A DNA stretch of 64,000 nt from Peterkaempfera bronchialis (GCF_003258605.2 NZ_CP031264.1:5394001-5458000), one strand, 5' to 3'. Positions 50,120 through 59,225 are shown, numbered from the stretch's first letter. Notes: a model not told the origin generated them from the letters alone. Program-made: numbers and translations.

Positions 50120-52672
50120 GTGAACGACCGCAGCTGCCTTCCCCGGCCCGCGCCGTCCGGCGCGCACGACCCCTTCGTCCGGGTGCGCGGCGCCCGCCTG
50201 CACAATCTGCGCCGCATCGACGTGGACCTCCCCCGCGACGCCTTTGTGGCCTTCACCGGAGTCTCCGGGTCGGGCAAGTCGTCGCTGGCCTTCGGCACCC
50301 TCTACGCCGAGGCCCAGCGCCGCTACTTCGAGTCCGTGGCGCCGTACGCCCGCCGGCTCCTCCAGCAGACCGGCGCACCCGAGGTGGACGAGATCACCGA
50401 ACTGCCGCCCGCCGTGGCGCTCCAGCAGCGGCGCGGCACCCCCGGCTCCCGCTCCTCCGTCGGCACCGTCACCACGCTCTCCAACCTGCTGCGGATGCTC
50501 TTCTCCCGGGCCGGGCACTACCCCGAGGGCACCACCGAACGGCTGGACTCCGACGCCTTCTCGCCCAACACCCCGGCCGGCGCCTGCCCCGAGTGCCACG
50601 GCCTGGGCACCGTGCACCGGGTCACCGAAGCCTCCCTGGTGCCCGACCCGTCGCTCTCCATCCGCGACCATGCGATTGCCGCCTGGCCCGGCGCCTGGCA
50701 GGGCAAGAACCTGCGCGACGTGGTCGCGGCGCTCGGCCATGACATCGACCGGCCCTGGCGGGAGCTGCCGCAGGCCGAACGCGACTGGATCCTCTTCAGC
50801 GACGAGCAGCCCGTCGTCACCGTCCACCCGGTGCGCGAGGCCGGCCGCATCCAGCGCCCCTACCAGGGGCAGTTCATGAGCGCCGAACGCTATGTGATGC
50901 GCGCCTTCTCCGAGTCCAGGAGCGCGGCGACCCGCAGACGGGTGCTCCGGCACCTGGAGAGCGCCCCATGCCCGGTCTGCGACGGCCGCCGACTGCGGCC
51001 CGAGGCCCTGGCCGTGACCTTCGCCGGCCGCGACATCGCCGCCCTGGCCGCCCTGCCGCTCACCGCCCTCGCCGACGCCCTGCGCGACGCCCTGCGCGAC
51101 ACCCTGCGCGACACCACCTGCGACACCGCAGGGTCGGACGCCGCCGCCGTCCTCACCCAGGACCTGGTCGCCCGCATCGCCGTCCTGGCGGAACTGGGCC
51201 TCGGCTACCTCAGCATGGACCGCCCCACCCCCACCCTCTCGCCCGGCGAACTCCAGCGGCTCCGGCTGGCCACCCAGCTGCGCTCCGGCCTCTTCGGCGT
51301 CGTCTACGTGCTGGACGAACCCTCGGCCGGCCTCCACCCGGCCGATGTGGAACCCCTGCTGGCCGTACTCGCCAGGCTCAGGGCCGCAGGCAACTCGCTC
51401 TTCGTGGTCGAACACGACATGGACGTGGTGCGCCGCGCCGACTGGGTGGTCGACGTCGGCCCAGGGGCGGGCGGGCAGGGCGGCCGGGTGCTGCACAGCG
51501 GCCCGGTGGCCGGACTGCGGGACGTCGAGGAGTCGGCCACCCGGCGGTACCTGTACGGGCCGGACGGCGGGCAGGCCGCACCGGCCCGCCCGCCGCGCCG
51601 CCCCGACGGGTGGCTGCGCCTGCGCGGCGTCACCCTGCACAACCTGCGGAACCTGGACGTGGACCTGCCGCTGGGGGTCTTCACCGCCGTCACCGGGGTC
51701 TCCGGCTCCGGCAAGTCCACCCTGGTCAGCCTGGTCCTCGCCGACCTGGTCGCCGAGGCGCTGCGGGCCCGGGGCGGACCGGCCGCCGCTGCGCCCCGGG
51801 ACGGCCAGGACGACGAGGACGACCCGCACGGCACCCCGCGCGCCGAGGTCGCCTCCGCCGAGGGGCTGGACTCCCTCGACCGGCTGGTCCGGGTCGACCA
51901 GAAGCCCATCGGCCGCACCCCCCGGTCCAACCTGGCCACCTACACCGGGCTCTTCGACGCCGTACGCAGGGTCTTCGCCGCCACCGACCAGGCCCGCGCC
52001 CACGGCTACGGCCCCGGGCGGTTCTCCTTCAACACGCCCTCCGGCCGCTGCGAGACCTGCCAGGGCGAGGGGTTCGTCGCGGTGGAACTGCTCTTCCTCC
52101 CCGGTACCTACGCCCCCTGCCCCACCTGCCACGGCGCCCGCTACAACCCCGAGACCCTGCGGATCACCTACCGGGGCCGGACCATCGCCGATGTGCTGGA
52201 CCTGGCCGTGGACGAGGCCGCCGACTTCCTCGCCGACGTACCCGCCGCCGCCCGCTCGCTGCGCACCCTGCGTGACGTTGGGCTCGGCTATCTGCGGCTG
52301 GGCCAGCCCGCCACCGAACTCTCCGGCGGCGAGGCACAGCGGATCAAGCTGGCCACCGAACTCCAGCGGGCCCACCGTGGACGGACCCTCTATCTGCTGG
52401 ACGAGCCCACCACCGGCCTCCACCCGGCCGACACCGCCGTGCTGATGCGCCAGTTGCACGGCCTGGTCGACGCCGGGAACACCGTGCTGGTCGTCGAGCA
52501 CGACATGGCCGTGGTGGCGGACGCTGACCGGGTCCTGGACCTGGGCCCCGGAGCGGGCGACGACGGTGGCCGGGTGGTCGCCGCCGGTACCCCCGCCCAG
52601 GTGGCCCGCGCCCCGCACAGCCGCACCGCCCGCTACCTCGCCCGCCACCTCGGCGTCCCGGGCGCCAGCTGA
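50120..52672 (+). CDS. UvrA-like ABC ATPase (UvrA2 class)
   Basis: An 850-residue protein with two ABC ATPase modules. Walker A motifs are GVSGSGKSS near residue 48 and GVSGSGKST near 527. Signature motifs are LSPGELQRLRLATQL and LSGGEAQRIKLATEL; Walker B stretches are VYVLDEPSAGLHP and LYLLDEPTTGLHP. Zinc-binding pairs CPECHG, CPVCDG, CETCQGEG and CPTCHG are present. It is about 100 residues shorter than housekeeping UvrA, as in the UvrA2 group, linked in some actinobacteria to resistance to DNA-binding drugs. The GTG start follows GGAGAGG. A run RDALRDALRDTLRDT near residue 325 reflects a 12-bp tandem repeat. Confidence 0.92.
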   Translation: MNDRSCLPRPAPSGAHDPFVRVRGARLHNLRRIDVDLPRDAFVAFTGVSGSGKSSLAFGTLYAEAQRRYFESVAPYARRLLQQTGAPEVDEITELPPAVALQQRRGTPGSRSSVGTVTTLSNLLRMLFSRAGHYPEGTTERLDSDAFSPNTPAGACPECHGLGTVHRVTEASLVPDPSLSIRDHAIAAWPGAWQGKNLRDVVAALGHDIDRPWRELPQAERDWILFSDEQPVVTVHPVREAGRIQRPYQGQFMSAERYVMRAFSESRSAATRRRVLRHLESAPCPVCDGRRLRPEALAVTFAGRDIAALAALPLTALADALRDALRDTLRDTTCDTAGSDAAAVLTQDLVARIAVLAELGLGYLSMDRPTPTLSPGELQRLRLATQLRSGLFGVVYVLDEPSAGLHPADVEPLLAVLARLRAAGNSLFVVEHDMDVVRRADWVVDVGPGAGGQGGRVLHSGPVAGLRDVEESATRRYLYGPDGGQAAPARPPRRPDGWLRLRGVTLHNLRNLDVDLPLGVFTAVTGVSGSGKSTLVSLVLADLVAEALRARGGPAAAAPRDGQDDEDDPHGTPRAEVASAEGLDSLDRLVRVDQKPIGRTPRSNLATYTGLFDAVRRVFAATDQARAHGYGPGRFSFNTPSGRCETCQGEGFVAVELLFLPGTYAPCPTCHGARYNPETLRITYRGRTIADVLDLAVDEAADFLADVPAAARSLRTLRDVGLGYLRLGQPATELSGGEAQRIKLATELQRAHRGRTLYLLDEPTTGLHPADTAVLMRQLHGLVDAGNTVLVVEHDMAVVADADRVLDLGPGAGDDGGRVVAAGTPAQVARAPHSRTARYLARHLGVPGAS

Positions 52673-52689
52673 CGCGCTGGAGGGCTGCC

Positions 52690-53037
52690 CCGGGTGGTTG
52701 CCGTCGGTACCCCCGCCGAGCCTGCTGAAGCTCCGTCAGTTCCCCGTGCTGGGGCTACCCCCCGAGCCGATGGGGTGGATGCCCGGTGCGGATCACCCCC
52801 TACGGGCCGTCGAATGTGCTGCTGCTCCAGAACCTGCGCGACCCGGCCACCCCCTACAGCGGTGCCCTGAAGCTGCGCCGCGCCTTCGGCGACCGGGCCC
52901 GGATGGTCACCGTGGGCTCCGGCGGCCATGGCGTCTACCTGGCGAACGGCAACGCCTGCGGCGACCGGCTGACCACCGGCTTCCTGGTCGGCGGACGGCG
53001 CCCCGCAGGCGACGTCCGCTGCCCGGCAGAGCCCTGA
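52690..53037 (+). pseudogene. C-terminal fragment of a TAP-like secreted aminopeptidase
   Basis: The piece from NVLLLQNLRDPATPYSGALK to CPAEP matches the C-terminal TAP-like domain of streptomycete tripeptidyl aminopeptidase alpha/beta hydrolases, including the catalytic Asp in RDPATP and His in GSGGHGVYL. The nucleophile half and signal peptide are absent. The preceding 100 bp carry only weak remnants, so this is a gene relic of about 110 codons between uvrA2 and the phosphatase gene. Confidence 0.75.
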
Positions 53038-53046
53038 GTCGCCCGG

Positions 53047-54219
53047 TCAGTGGTGGAGGCGGAGTACGGCCTGCCGGAGCCGGACGGCCGGGCGGCCCGG
53101 GTGGACTCCGCTCAGCGGCGTCGCGCCCAGCAGCCGGCTCGGCACGGCCTCGTGCACCACGGCGAGCAGGGCGACGTCATCGGTGAGCCGCCGCCCGGTG
53201 TGGCGGGTGAGGTCGGCGAGGAGGGCGTCCAGCAGACCGTCGGGGCCGGGCGGGACGGGCCGGGACATCCGGGGCAGCGGGTCGTAGAAGACCCCGTCGC
53301 GGTCGCGGGCCTCGGTGACCCCGTCGGTGAAGAGCAGCAGGGCGGTGCCCTGGGCCAGGTCGAACCGGTCGATCGGGGTGGCGGGGGCGGCCAGGTCGCC
53401 GAGACCCAGTGGCAGGGCGGGGATTCTCGGCTCCAGGACGCGGGTGCGCTCGCCGTCGACCAGCAGCGGTGCCGGATGCCCCCGGTTGGCCATCCGCAGG
53501 GTGCGGAAGTCGGTGCCGATCTCGGCGACGACGGCCGTGGCGAAGGTCTCGGCGTCCTCCCGCAGCTCGTTCAGCCGCCGTACCGCCCGCTCCAGCACCC
53601 GCAGCATGTCGGGCAGGTCCGGGGTGCGGTCGGCGGCCTCGCGGAAGGCACCCAGCAGCACGGTGACCGCCTCCACCGCGCCCGGCCCCTTCCCCCGGAC
53701 GTCGCCGATCAGCAGCCGCACACCGTGCCGGGTGCGCTGGACGGCGTAGAGGTCCCCGCCGATGGCGGCCTCCTCCTCGGCGGCGGTGTACCGGGCGGCG
53801 ATGGCCAGCGGACCGATGCGGGCGGGCGGCGGCGGCAGTACCGCCCGCTGGACGGCCTCGGCCATGTCCCGGGCCGAGCGCAGCATCCGCTGGTCGCGGC
53901 TCATCAGCTGGTTGACGCCCGCCGCGAAGATGGTCAGCACGACGATGCTGACCAGCTCGCTGACGGCGGCGAAGTCCAGCCGGCCGCCGTGCCGGTAGAC
54001 CAGGTAGAGCCCCGCCAGGTCGGCGGTGCAGCCCGCCGCGACCGTCCCCGCCAGGGACAGCAGCGGCGCGGCGGCCACCGGCGCGGCCGCCAGCAGCGGG
54101 AAGGTGCTGAGCTGCGGCGGGGTGGGGATGTCGAGCACCACCGCGGCGGCGATCAGCAGGAAGGGCAGCAGCTGGGTCCACCTGGGCAGCCCGCGCAGGG
54201 ATTGGCGGTTGTACTCCAT
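53047..54219 (-). CDS. SpoIIE/RsbU-type PP2C phosphatase with membrane N terminus
   Basis: A 390-residue protein. Residues about 10-130 hold four or five hydrophobic segments. A linker then leads to AVQRAVLPPPPARIGPLAIA, the usual lead into the SpoIIE domain (about 145-370), with metal-binding IGGDLYAVQRT, IGDVRGKGPGAVE, and LFTDGVTEARD and DDVALLAV. Such enzymes dephosphorylate anti-anti-sigma factors or related partners. No kinase partner is adjacent. The ATG at 54219 has GGAGG nine bases upstream; an ATG 13 codons earlier is less favoured. Confidence 0.9.
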   Translation of the reverse strand: MEYNRQSLRGLPRWTQLLPFLLIAAAVVLDIPTPPQLSTFPLLAAAPVAAAPLLSLAGTVAAGCTADLAGLYLVYRHGGRLDFAAVSELVSIVVLTIFAAGVNQLMSRDQRMLRSARDMAEAVQRAVLPPPPARIGPLAIAARYTAAEEEAAIGGDLYAVQRTRHGVRLLIGDVRGKGPGAVEAVTVLLGAFREAADRTPDLPDMLRVLERAVRRLNELREDAETFATAVVAEIGTDFRTLRMANRGHPAPLLVDGERTRVLEPRIPALPLGLGDLAAPATPIDRFDLAQGTALLLFTDGVTEARDRDGVFYDPLPRMSRPVPPGPDGLLDALLADLTRHTGRRLTDDVALLAVVHEAVPSRLLGATPLSGVHPGRPAVRLRQAVLRLHH

Positions 54220-54350
54220 CCAGGCGGCCCCTCCGGCAGTGGTGATCCCCTCAAGCATCCGCCGCCCACCCGGCGGTGGCGACCGCAGGCCGCGCGGCGG
54301 GTGACGCGGGCCCTCGGGGCCGCCTCCCGGTCCGCGCCGGGGCCGCGCGG

Positions 54351-55322
54351 TCAGCCGACCGTGTCGCGGGGCGGCCTGCCCTCCAGATAGGCGGCGGTGT
54401 TGTCGATCGCGGCCAGCGCGATCCGGACCAGCGTCTCCCGGGTGACCCCGGCGATGTGCGGGGTGAGGACGGTGTTGGGCGTCCGCAGCAGCCGCAGCGC
54501 GGCGGTGGGCGGCTCCGGGTCGAAGACGTCCAGCCCGGCCCCGGCGAGGCGGGCCGCCTCCAGGGCGTCCGCCAGCGCCTCCTGGTCGACGATCGCCCCG
54601 CGCGAGGTGTTGACCAGGAAGGCGGTGGGCTTGAGCAGCGCCAGCCGGTCCCGGTCCAGCAGCCGGCGGGTCTCCGGGGTGAGCGGCAGGTGCAGTGAGA
54701 CATAGTCGGCGGTGCGCAGCAGTTCCTCCAGCTCCACCCGCCGGGCGCCGTACCGCTGCTCGGCCTCCGGGTAGCCGTGGCGGGCCGTGTACCGCACCGC
54801 CATGTCGAAGGCGACGGCCCGCCGGGCGACCTGCTGCCCGATGGCTCCGAAGCCGACCAGGCCCAGCGTCTTGCCGGAGAGTTCGGTGAGGGCGGGCTGA
54901 AGCCGGGGCGTGGCCCAGTCGGCGGCGGCCAGCGCGGTGTGCGCCGGGATGATCTGCTTGGCCAGGGCGAGCATCAGGGCGAAGGTGTGCTCGGCCACGT
55001 CCTGCTGCTCGGCGCCGGTGGAGCTGATGTTGGCGACGGTGACGCCGTGGCGGCGGGCGGCGTCCAGGTCGATGTAGTCGAAGCCGTGGCTGGTGCACTG
55101 GACGAACTCCAGCCGGGGCGCCGCCGCGATCTGCCCGGCGGTCACCGGGGCCAGCGCGGTGACCACCGCCTGGGCGCGGGCCAGCGCCGCCGGGTCCTCG
55201 TCGGTGGACTCCACCACGGTGACTTCGGCCCGGTCGGCGAGCCCGGCGGACAGCGCGGTGCCGGTCTCCCGCCCACCGAGATGGACCGGGACGACGACCA
55301 GCACACTCTTGCGGTCGGTCAT
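54351..55322 (-). CDS. D-isomer 2-hydroxyacid dehydrogenase
   Basis: A 323-residue NAD-dependent dehydrogenase. The NAD motif LGLVGFGAIGQQVARRA lies at residues about 152-168, with catalytic Arg in VNTSRGAIVDQEAL, Glu in FDPEPP and His in LTPHIAGVTRET. The substrate is unknown. It follows a lactate-monooxygenase-like gene by 11 bp and is clearly in one operon with it, so a 2-hydroxyacid/2-ketoacid conversion is likely. Confidence 0.9.
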   Translation of the reverse strand: MTDRKSVLVVVPVHLGGRETGTALSAGLADRAEVTVVESTDEDPAALARAQAVVTALAPVTAGQIAAAPRLEFVQCTSHGFDYIDLDAARRHGVTVANISSTGAEQQDVAEHTFALMLALAKQIIPAHTALAAADWATPRLQPALTELSGKTLGLVGFGAIGQQVARRAVAFDMAVRYTARHGYPEAEQRYGARRVELEELLRTADYVSLHLPLTPETRRLLDRDRLALLKPTAFLVNTSRGAIVDQEALADALEAARLAGAGLDVFDPEPPTAALRLLRTPNTVLTPHIAGVTRETLVRIALAAIDNTAAYLEGRPPRDTVG

Positions 55323-55333
55323 GGTGACTCCCT

Positions 55334-56512
55334 TCAGGCGCCCCCGGGACGGGTCAGCGCTTCGCGGGTCAGCTCGCCGGGCCGGGTGTACCCGGAGAGC
55401 GCCATGGTGAGGTCGAACTCGGCGAGCAGGCAGCGCAGCACATGGGTGACCCCGGCCTCGCCGTCCAGCCCCAGCCCATAGACGTACGGGCGGCCCAGCA
55501 GCACGCCCCGGGCGCCCAGCGCCAGCGCCTTGAGCACGTCGTCGCCGCTCCGTACGCCGCTGTCGAAGAGCACGGTCAGCCGGTCGCCCACCGCCTCGGC
55601 GATCCCCGGCAGGGCGTCGGCGGCGCCGATCGCGCCATTGACCTGCCGGCCGCCGTGGTTGGAGACCACCACGCCGTCCATCCCCGCGTCGGCGGCCCGC
55701 CGGGCGTCGTCGGGGTGCAGCACGCCCTTGAGGACGATCGGCCCGTCCCAGTGGTCCCGCAGGAACGCCAGGTCCTCCCAGGTCTTGCCGGGGTCGGCGA
55801 ACATCTGCGCCCAGTGCAGCACCGCAGCCGTCGGGTCCTCCTCCACCGGCTTGGCGAGGCCGGCCCGGAAGGCCGGGTCGGAGAAGTAGTTGGCGGTGCC
55901 GATGCCATGCAGAAACGGCAGATACGCCTGGTCCAGGTCGCGTGGCCGCCAGGCCAGCAGCCAGGTGTCCAGGGTGACCACCAGCACCGAGTACCCGGCG
56001 GCCTTGGCCCGGCCGAGGAAGCTGACGCAGACCTCCCGGTCCTTGGGCCAGTACAGCTGGAACCAGCGCTCCGCCTGCTCGCCCATCGCCTCCGCGATCT
56101 GCTCCATGGTGGTGTCGGCGGCCGACGACGCGGTGAACGGCAGGCCCAGCGCGGCGGCAGCCCTGGCCGCCGCCGGCTCGGCGTCCGGGTGCATGATCGA
56201 CAGCACTCCCACCGGGGCCAGCGCCACCGGCGCCGGCAGCCGTCGGCCGAACAGCTCCACGCCCAGATCCCGCTCGCGTACGTCGCGCAGCATCCGTGGC
56301 ACGATCGCCCACCGGTCCAGCGCCTCCCGGTTGGCCCGCTCGGTACGGCCGCTGCCCGCGCTCCCGGCGACATAGCCGACCGGGCCGGGCCCGAGCCGCT
56401 GCGCCGCCATCTCCTCCAGGCGGCTGAGGTCGGTGGGCAGTCGGGGGACGGTGCCGTTCATACCGTTGAGGTAGATCTCGAACTGGAACGCCGACCAGTC
56501 CTGTCCCTGCAT
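55334..56512 (-). CDS. FMN-dependent alpha-hydroxy-acid oxidising enzyme (lactate 2-monooxygenase-like)
   Basis: A 392-residue FMN TIM-barrel enzyme. PVALAPVGVLSIMHPDAE near residue 95, FQLYWPKDREV, the FMN/phosphate segment LFDSGVRSGDDVLKALALGA, and the catalytic His-Gly-Gly-Arg in VVVSNHGGRQVNGAIGA are visible. The N-terminal FQFEIYLNGMNGTVP resembles lactate 2-monooxygenases rather than glycolate oxidases. The natural substrate is not determined by sequence. First gene of a two-gene operon. Confidence 0.9.
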   Translation of the reverse strand: MQGQDWSAFQFEIYLNGMNGTVPRLPTDLSRLEEMAAQRLGPGPVGYVAGSAGSGRTERANREALDRWAIVPRMLRDVRERDLGVELFGRRLPAPVALAPVGVLSIMHPDAEPAAARAAAALGLPFTASSAADTTMEQIAEAMGEQAERWFQLYWPKDREVCVSFLGRAKAAGYSVLVVTLDTWLLAWRPRDLDQAYLPFLHGIGTANYFSDPAFRAGLAKPVEEDPTAAVLHWAQMFADPGKTWEDLAFLRDHWDGPIVLKGVLHPDDARRAADAGMDGVVVSNHGGRQVNGAIGAADALPGIAEAVGDRLTVLFDSGVRSGDDVLKALALGARGVLLGRPYVYGLGLDGEAGVTHVLRCLLAEFDLTMALSGYTRPGELTREALTRPGGA

Positions 56513-56689
56513 GGTGCCCGCCTCCCGCTCGGTCCCACTGCCCGCCCCATGATCCTGGTACGGCGGGCCCGCGCGGTCCAGTCGGCGGCTCAGCTCGGGG
56601 CAGGCCGTTTGTCAGCCGATGACAGACGGGAGCCCCGCAGGGCGAGGCCGTGGGCGGGACGGCGGGCCCGGGGCGGGGCCCGGTGGCGG

Positions 56690-57535
56690 TCAGCTCGGGA
56701 TGTGCTGGAGCCAGGCGGGGCGCCCGGCCTGCTTGGCCGCCGTCCGCTCGGCCTCGGTGGCGCGCAACTGCTCGGGGGTGGCGAAGCCGTCCGGCAGCCA
56801 GAGCTCGGAGGCCGCCGCCCGTGCGGCCAGATGGGCCACATACGCCTCGCGGAGCTGTCCGACCGAGTCGAACCCCGGCTCGTCCGCCAGCCACTCCTCC
56901 GGCACCAGGTCCACCACCTCGCGCAGCAGCTCCTCGGTGACCAGCGGCGCCAGCGCCCGGTCGGCCGCCGCCACATCGGGCCCGAAGACCCCCAGGGCGT
57001 GGTCGGCCATGCCATAGCGGCGGGTCACCGCGGCACCGGCGTCCGACCAGCGGTGGTGGAAGATCAGCGCGGCGCCGTGGTCGATCAGCCAGAGCCTGCC
57101 GTGCCAGACCATCAGGTTGGGGTTGCGCCAGGTGCGGTCCACATTGGCGGTCAGCGCGTCCAGCCAGACGACCCGGCCGGCCTCCAGCGGGTCCACCGCC
57201 GGGCCCTGCCGGGTGAAGTCGCGGGCCCCCGGCAGGAAGTCCATGCCCAGGTTGAGCCCCGCGCTGGCCCGCAGGATGTCCTGGACCTCCTGGTCGGGCT
57301 CCCCGGCCGCCACCGCCGGGTCGAACCGCACCCGCACCAGGTCCGGCACCCGCAGCCCCAGCCGCCGCGCCAGCTCCCCGACCACCACCTCGGCCACCAG
57401 CGCCTTGCGGCCCTGCGCGGCCCCGGTGTACTTCACCACATAGGTGCCCAGGTCGTCCGTCTCGGTCACCCCGGGGACGGAGCCCCCCGCCCGCAGCGAC
57501 ACCACATGGCGCAGGGCGGTTACCTCGTTCAACAC
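56690..57535 (-). CDS. HipA-like kinase family protein (solitary)
   Basis: A 281-residue protein of the short actinobacterial HipA-family kinase group. YVVKYTGAAQGRKALVAEVV has the ATP-binding lysine, WLDALTANVDRTWRNPNLMVW the catalytic Asp-x4-Asn, and LWLIDHGAALIFHH the metal-binding Asp. It lacks the N-terminal subdomain of HipA, and no HipB-like DNA-binding partner is next to it. GTG or TTG start near 57535 with a poor Shine-Dalgarno. Its substrate and any toxin role are unknown. Confidence 0.75.
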   Translation of the reverse strand: MLNEVTALRHVVSLRAGGSVPGVTETDDLGTYVVKYTGAAQGRKALVAEVVVGELARRLGLRVPDLVRVRFDPAVAAGEPDQEVQDILRASAGLNLGMDFLPGARDFTRQGPAVDPLEAGRVVWLDALTANVDRTWRNPNLMVWHGRLWLIDHGAALIFHHRWSDAGAAVTRRYGMADHALGVFGPDVAAADRALAPLVTEELLREVVDLVPEEWLADEPGFDSVGQLREAYVAHLAARAAASELWLPDGFATPEQLRATEAERTAAKQAGRPAWLQHIPS

Positions 57536-57544
57536 CCCGCAAGC

Positions 57545-58621
57545 CTAACCGCCCGCCGAACCGGGGGTGGGGCGGCGGTCAGAGCAGGGTGAGCTGGGCC
57601 GGGGCGGGGGGCTCCGGGTGGGCCGGGGCCGGGGGATGCGGCGGGAGGCGGTCGGGCCGGTGGCGCCGCAGCCGTACTCGGCGGCGAGCCGGTGCACGGC
57701 CTCGGTGATCTGCCGCTGGTACCAGCGCGGGGCGTAGGCGGCTTCGCCGTACAGCGCCTCGTAGCGGGGCAGCAGGTCCGGGCGGTGGCGCCGCAGCCAG
57801 GCCGTGTACCACTCGCGGGCGCCCGGCCGCAGATGCAGCACGATCGGGGTGACCGAGACCGCGCCCGCCTCGGCGATGGCCCGCACGGTGGCCCGCAACT
57901 GCTCGGGGGAGTCGCTGAGGTACGGCAGCACGGGGGCCATCAGCACCCCGCAGGGGATACCGGCCTCGGTGAGGGTGCGGCAGACCTCCAGCCGCTTCTG
58001 CGGGGAGGGGGTGCCGGGCTCGACGGTGCGCCACAACTCGCGGTCGGTGAAGCCGACGGAGAGGTTGACGGCGACATCGGTGACGGCGGCTGCCTGCCTC
58101 AGCAGCTCCAGGTCGCGCAGGATCAGCGACCCCTTGGTGAGGATGGAGAACGGGTTGGCGTAGTCCCGCAGCGCCTCGATGATGCCGGGCATCAGCCGGT
58201 AGCGGCCCTCGGCCCGCTGGTAGCAGTCCACATTGGTGCCCATGGCGATGTGGTCGCCGTGCCACCGCCGGGAGCCCAGCTCGCGGCGGAGCAGCTCGGC
58301 GGCGTTGACCTTGACCACGATCTGCGAGTCGAAGTCATGGCCGGTGTCGAGGTCCAGATAGCTGTGGGTGCGCCGGGCGAAGCAGTAGACGCAGGCATGG
58401 GTGCACCCCCGGTAGGGGTTGACCGTCCAGCTGAACGGCATCCGGGAGGCGCCGGGCACCCGGTTGACGATCGACCGGGCGCGCACCTCGTGGAAGGTGA
58501 TGCCGCGGAACTCGGGTGTGTCGAACCGGCGGGTGACGGTGTCCGCGCCGAAGAGGGCGGCCGGGCCGGTGGCGGGCTCGTCGGCGGTGGCGGTGTCCAG
58601 TTGCAGGTTGTCCCAGCGCAT
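57545..58621 (-). CDS. Rv2578c-family radical SAM protein, probable 3' frameshift
   Basis: Radical SAM enzyme of 358 residues as read. The cluster motif C-x3-C-x2-C is in GCTHACVYCFARRTHSYLD near residue 75; the N-terminal part DTPEFRGITFHEVRARSIVN is typical of the Rv2578c/SplB-like group. ATG at 58621 after GAGGAGG. The last 32 residues are Arg/Pro-rich and atypical, whereas another frame from the G5 run at 57631-57635 gives a family-like end, PAPAQLTLL, stopping at 57579. A one-base change there is the simplest explanation. A candidate LexA box lies 39 bp upstream. Confidence 0.85.
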   Translation of the reverse strand: MRWDNLQLDTATADEPATGPAALFGADTVTRRFDTPEFRGITFHEVRARSIVNRVPGASRMPFSWTVNPYRGCTHACVYCFARRTHSYLDLDTGHDFDSQIVVKVNAAELLRRELGSRRWHGDHIAMGTNVDCYQRAEGRYRLMPGIIEALRDYANPFSILTKGSLILRDLELLRQAAAVTDVAVNLSVGFTDRELWRTVEPGTPSPQKRLEVCRTLTEAGIPCGVLMAPVLPYLSDSPEQLRATVRAIAEAGAVSVTPIVLHLRPGAREWYTAWLRRHRPDLLPRYEALYGEAAYAPRWYQRQITEAVHRLAAEYGCGATGPTASRRIPRPRPTRSPPPRPSSPCSDRRPTPGSAGG

Positions 58622-58659
58622 GGGGTCCTCCTCGCCGCTGGTGGTGCTCGAATCCAGAG

Positions 58660-58675
58660 TAGAACATATATTCGA
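58660..58675 (-). promoter_or_regulatory. Candidate SOS (LexA) box upstream of the radical SAM gene
   Basis: Minus-strand TCGAATATATGTTCTA matches the actinobacterial consensus TCGAACNNNNGTTCGA at 10 of 12 defined positions. It lies 39 bp before the radical SAM ATG, directly upstream of a TACTCT that could be the -10 element. Confidence 0.6.
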
Positions 58676-58784
58676 AGATCGGTTCGGGTTGTGCCGGTTT
58701 GGAGCCGCCGCACGCCGATGGTTGGCTGGTCCGGGCGACCGCGAAGGCCGCCGGACAGCGTCGCGGAAGCGTGAGGAGCAGGAC

Positions 58785-59225
58785 ATGTCGCAGGTGTACG
58801 CCGCCACGGAGCGGGTGCTGGAGGCATCCCCGGAGCGGGTCTACGAGGCGCTCGCCGACTATGAGCGGACCCGTCCCCGGCTGCTGCCCATCCAGTACAG
58901 CGAGTACGAGGTGCGCGAAGGCGGCAAGGGCGCCGGCACGCAGGTCCACTGGAAGCTCCAGGCCACCGAGAAGCGGGTGCGGGACTGCCTCTTCACCGTC
59001 TCCGAGCCCACCCCGGGGCGGCTGGTGGAGACCGACGCCAACTCCAGCATGGTGATCACCTGGACGGTCACCCCGGCGGGCGAGGGCCGGTCCAAGGTGG
59101 TCGTCGAGACGACCTGGCAGGGCGCCGGCGGCATCGGCGGCTTCTTTGAGCGCACCTTTGCGCCCAAGGGCATCAACCGCATCCACGGCGAGGTGCTGGA
59201 CCGGCTCGCCGCCGAGGTGCACTGA
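58785..59225 (+). CDS. SRPBCC (START-like) family protein
   Basis: A 146-residue SRPBCC/polyketide-cyclase-fold protein. It shows the usual N-terminal AATERVLEASPERVYEALAD and a C-terminal helix RIHGEVLDRLAAEV. Members bind hydrophobic ligands; no catalytic residues can be named. Strong Shine-Dalgarno (GAGGAGCAGG) before the ATG. It is transcribed divergently from the radical SAM gene, sharing a 163-bp intergenic region with the candidate SOS box. Confidence 0.85.
   Translation: MSQVYAATERVLEASPERVYEALADYERTRPRLLPIQYSEYEVREGGKGAGTQVHWKLQATEKRVRDCLFTVSEPTPGRLVETDANSSMVITWTVTPAGEGRSKVVVETTWQGAGGIGGFFERTFAPKGINRIHGEVLDRLAAEVH

Noticed and set aside
54351-57542. A 1,063-residue protein ending in the 2-hydroxyacid dehydrogenase
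   Set aside because: The N-terminal part is an out-of-frame shadow of the lactate-monooxygenase-like and HipA-like genes; the dehydrogenase has its own ATG at 55322.
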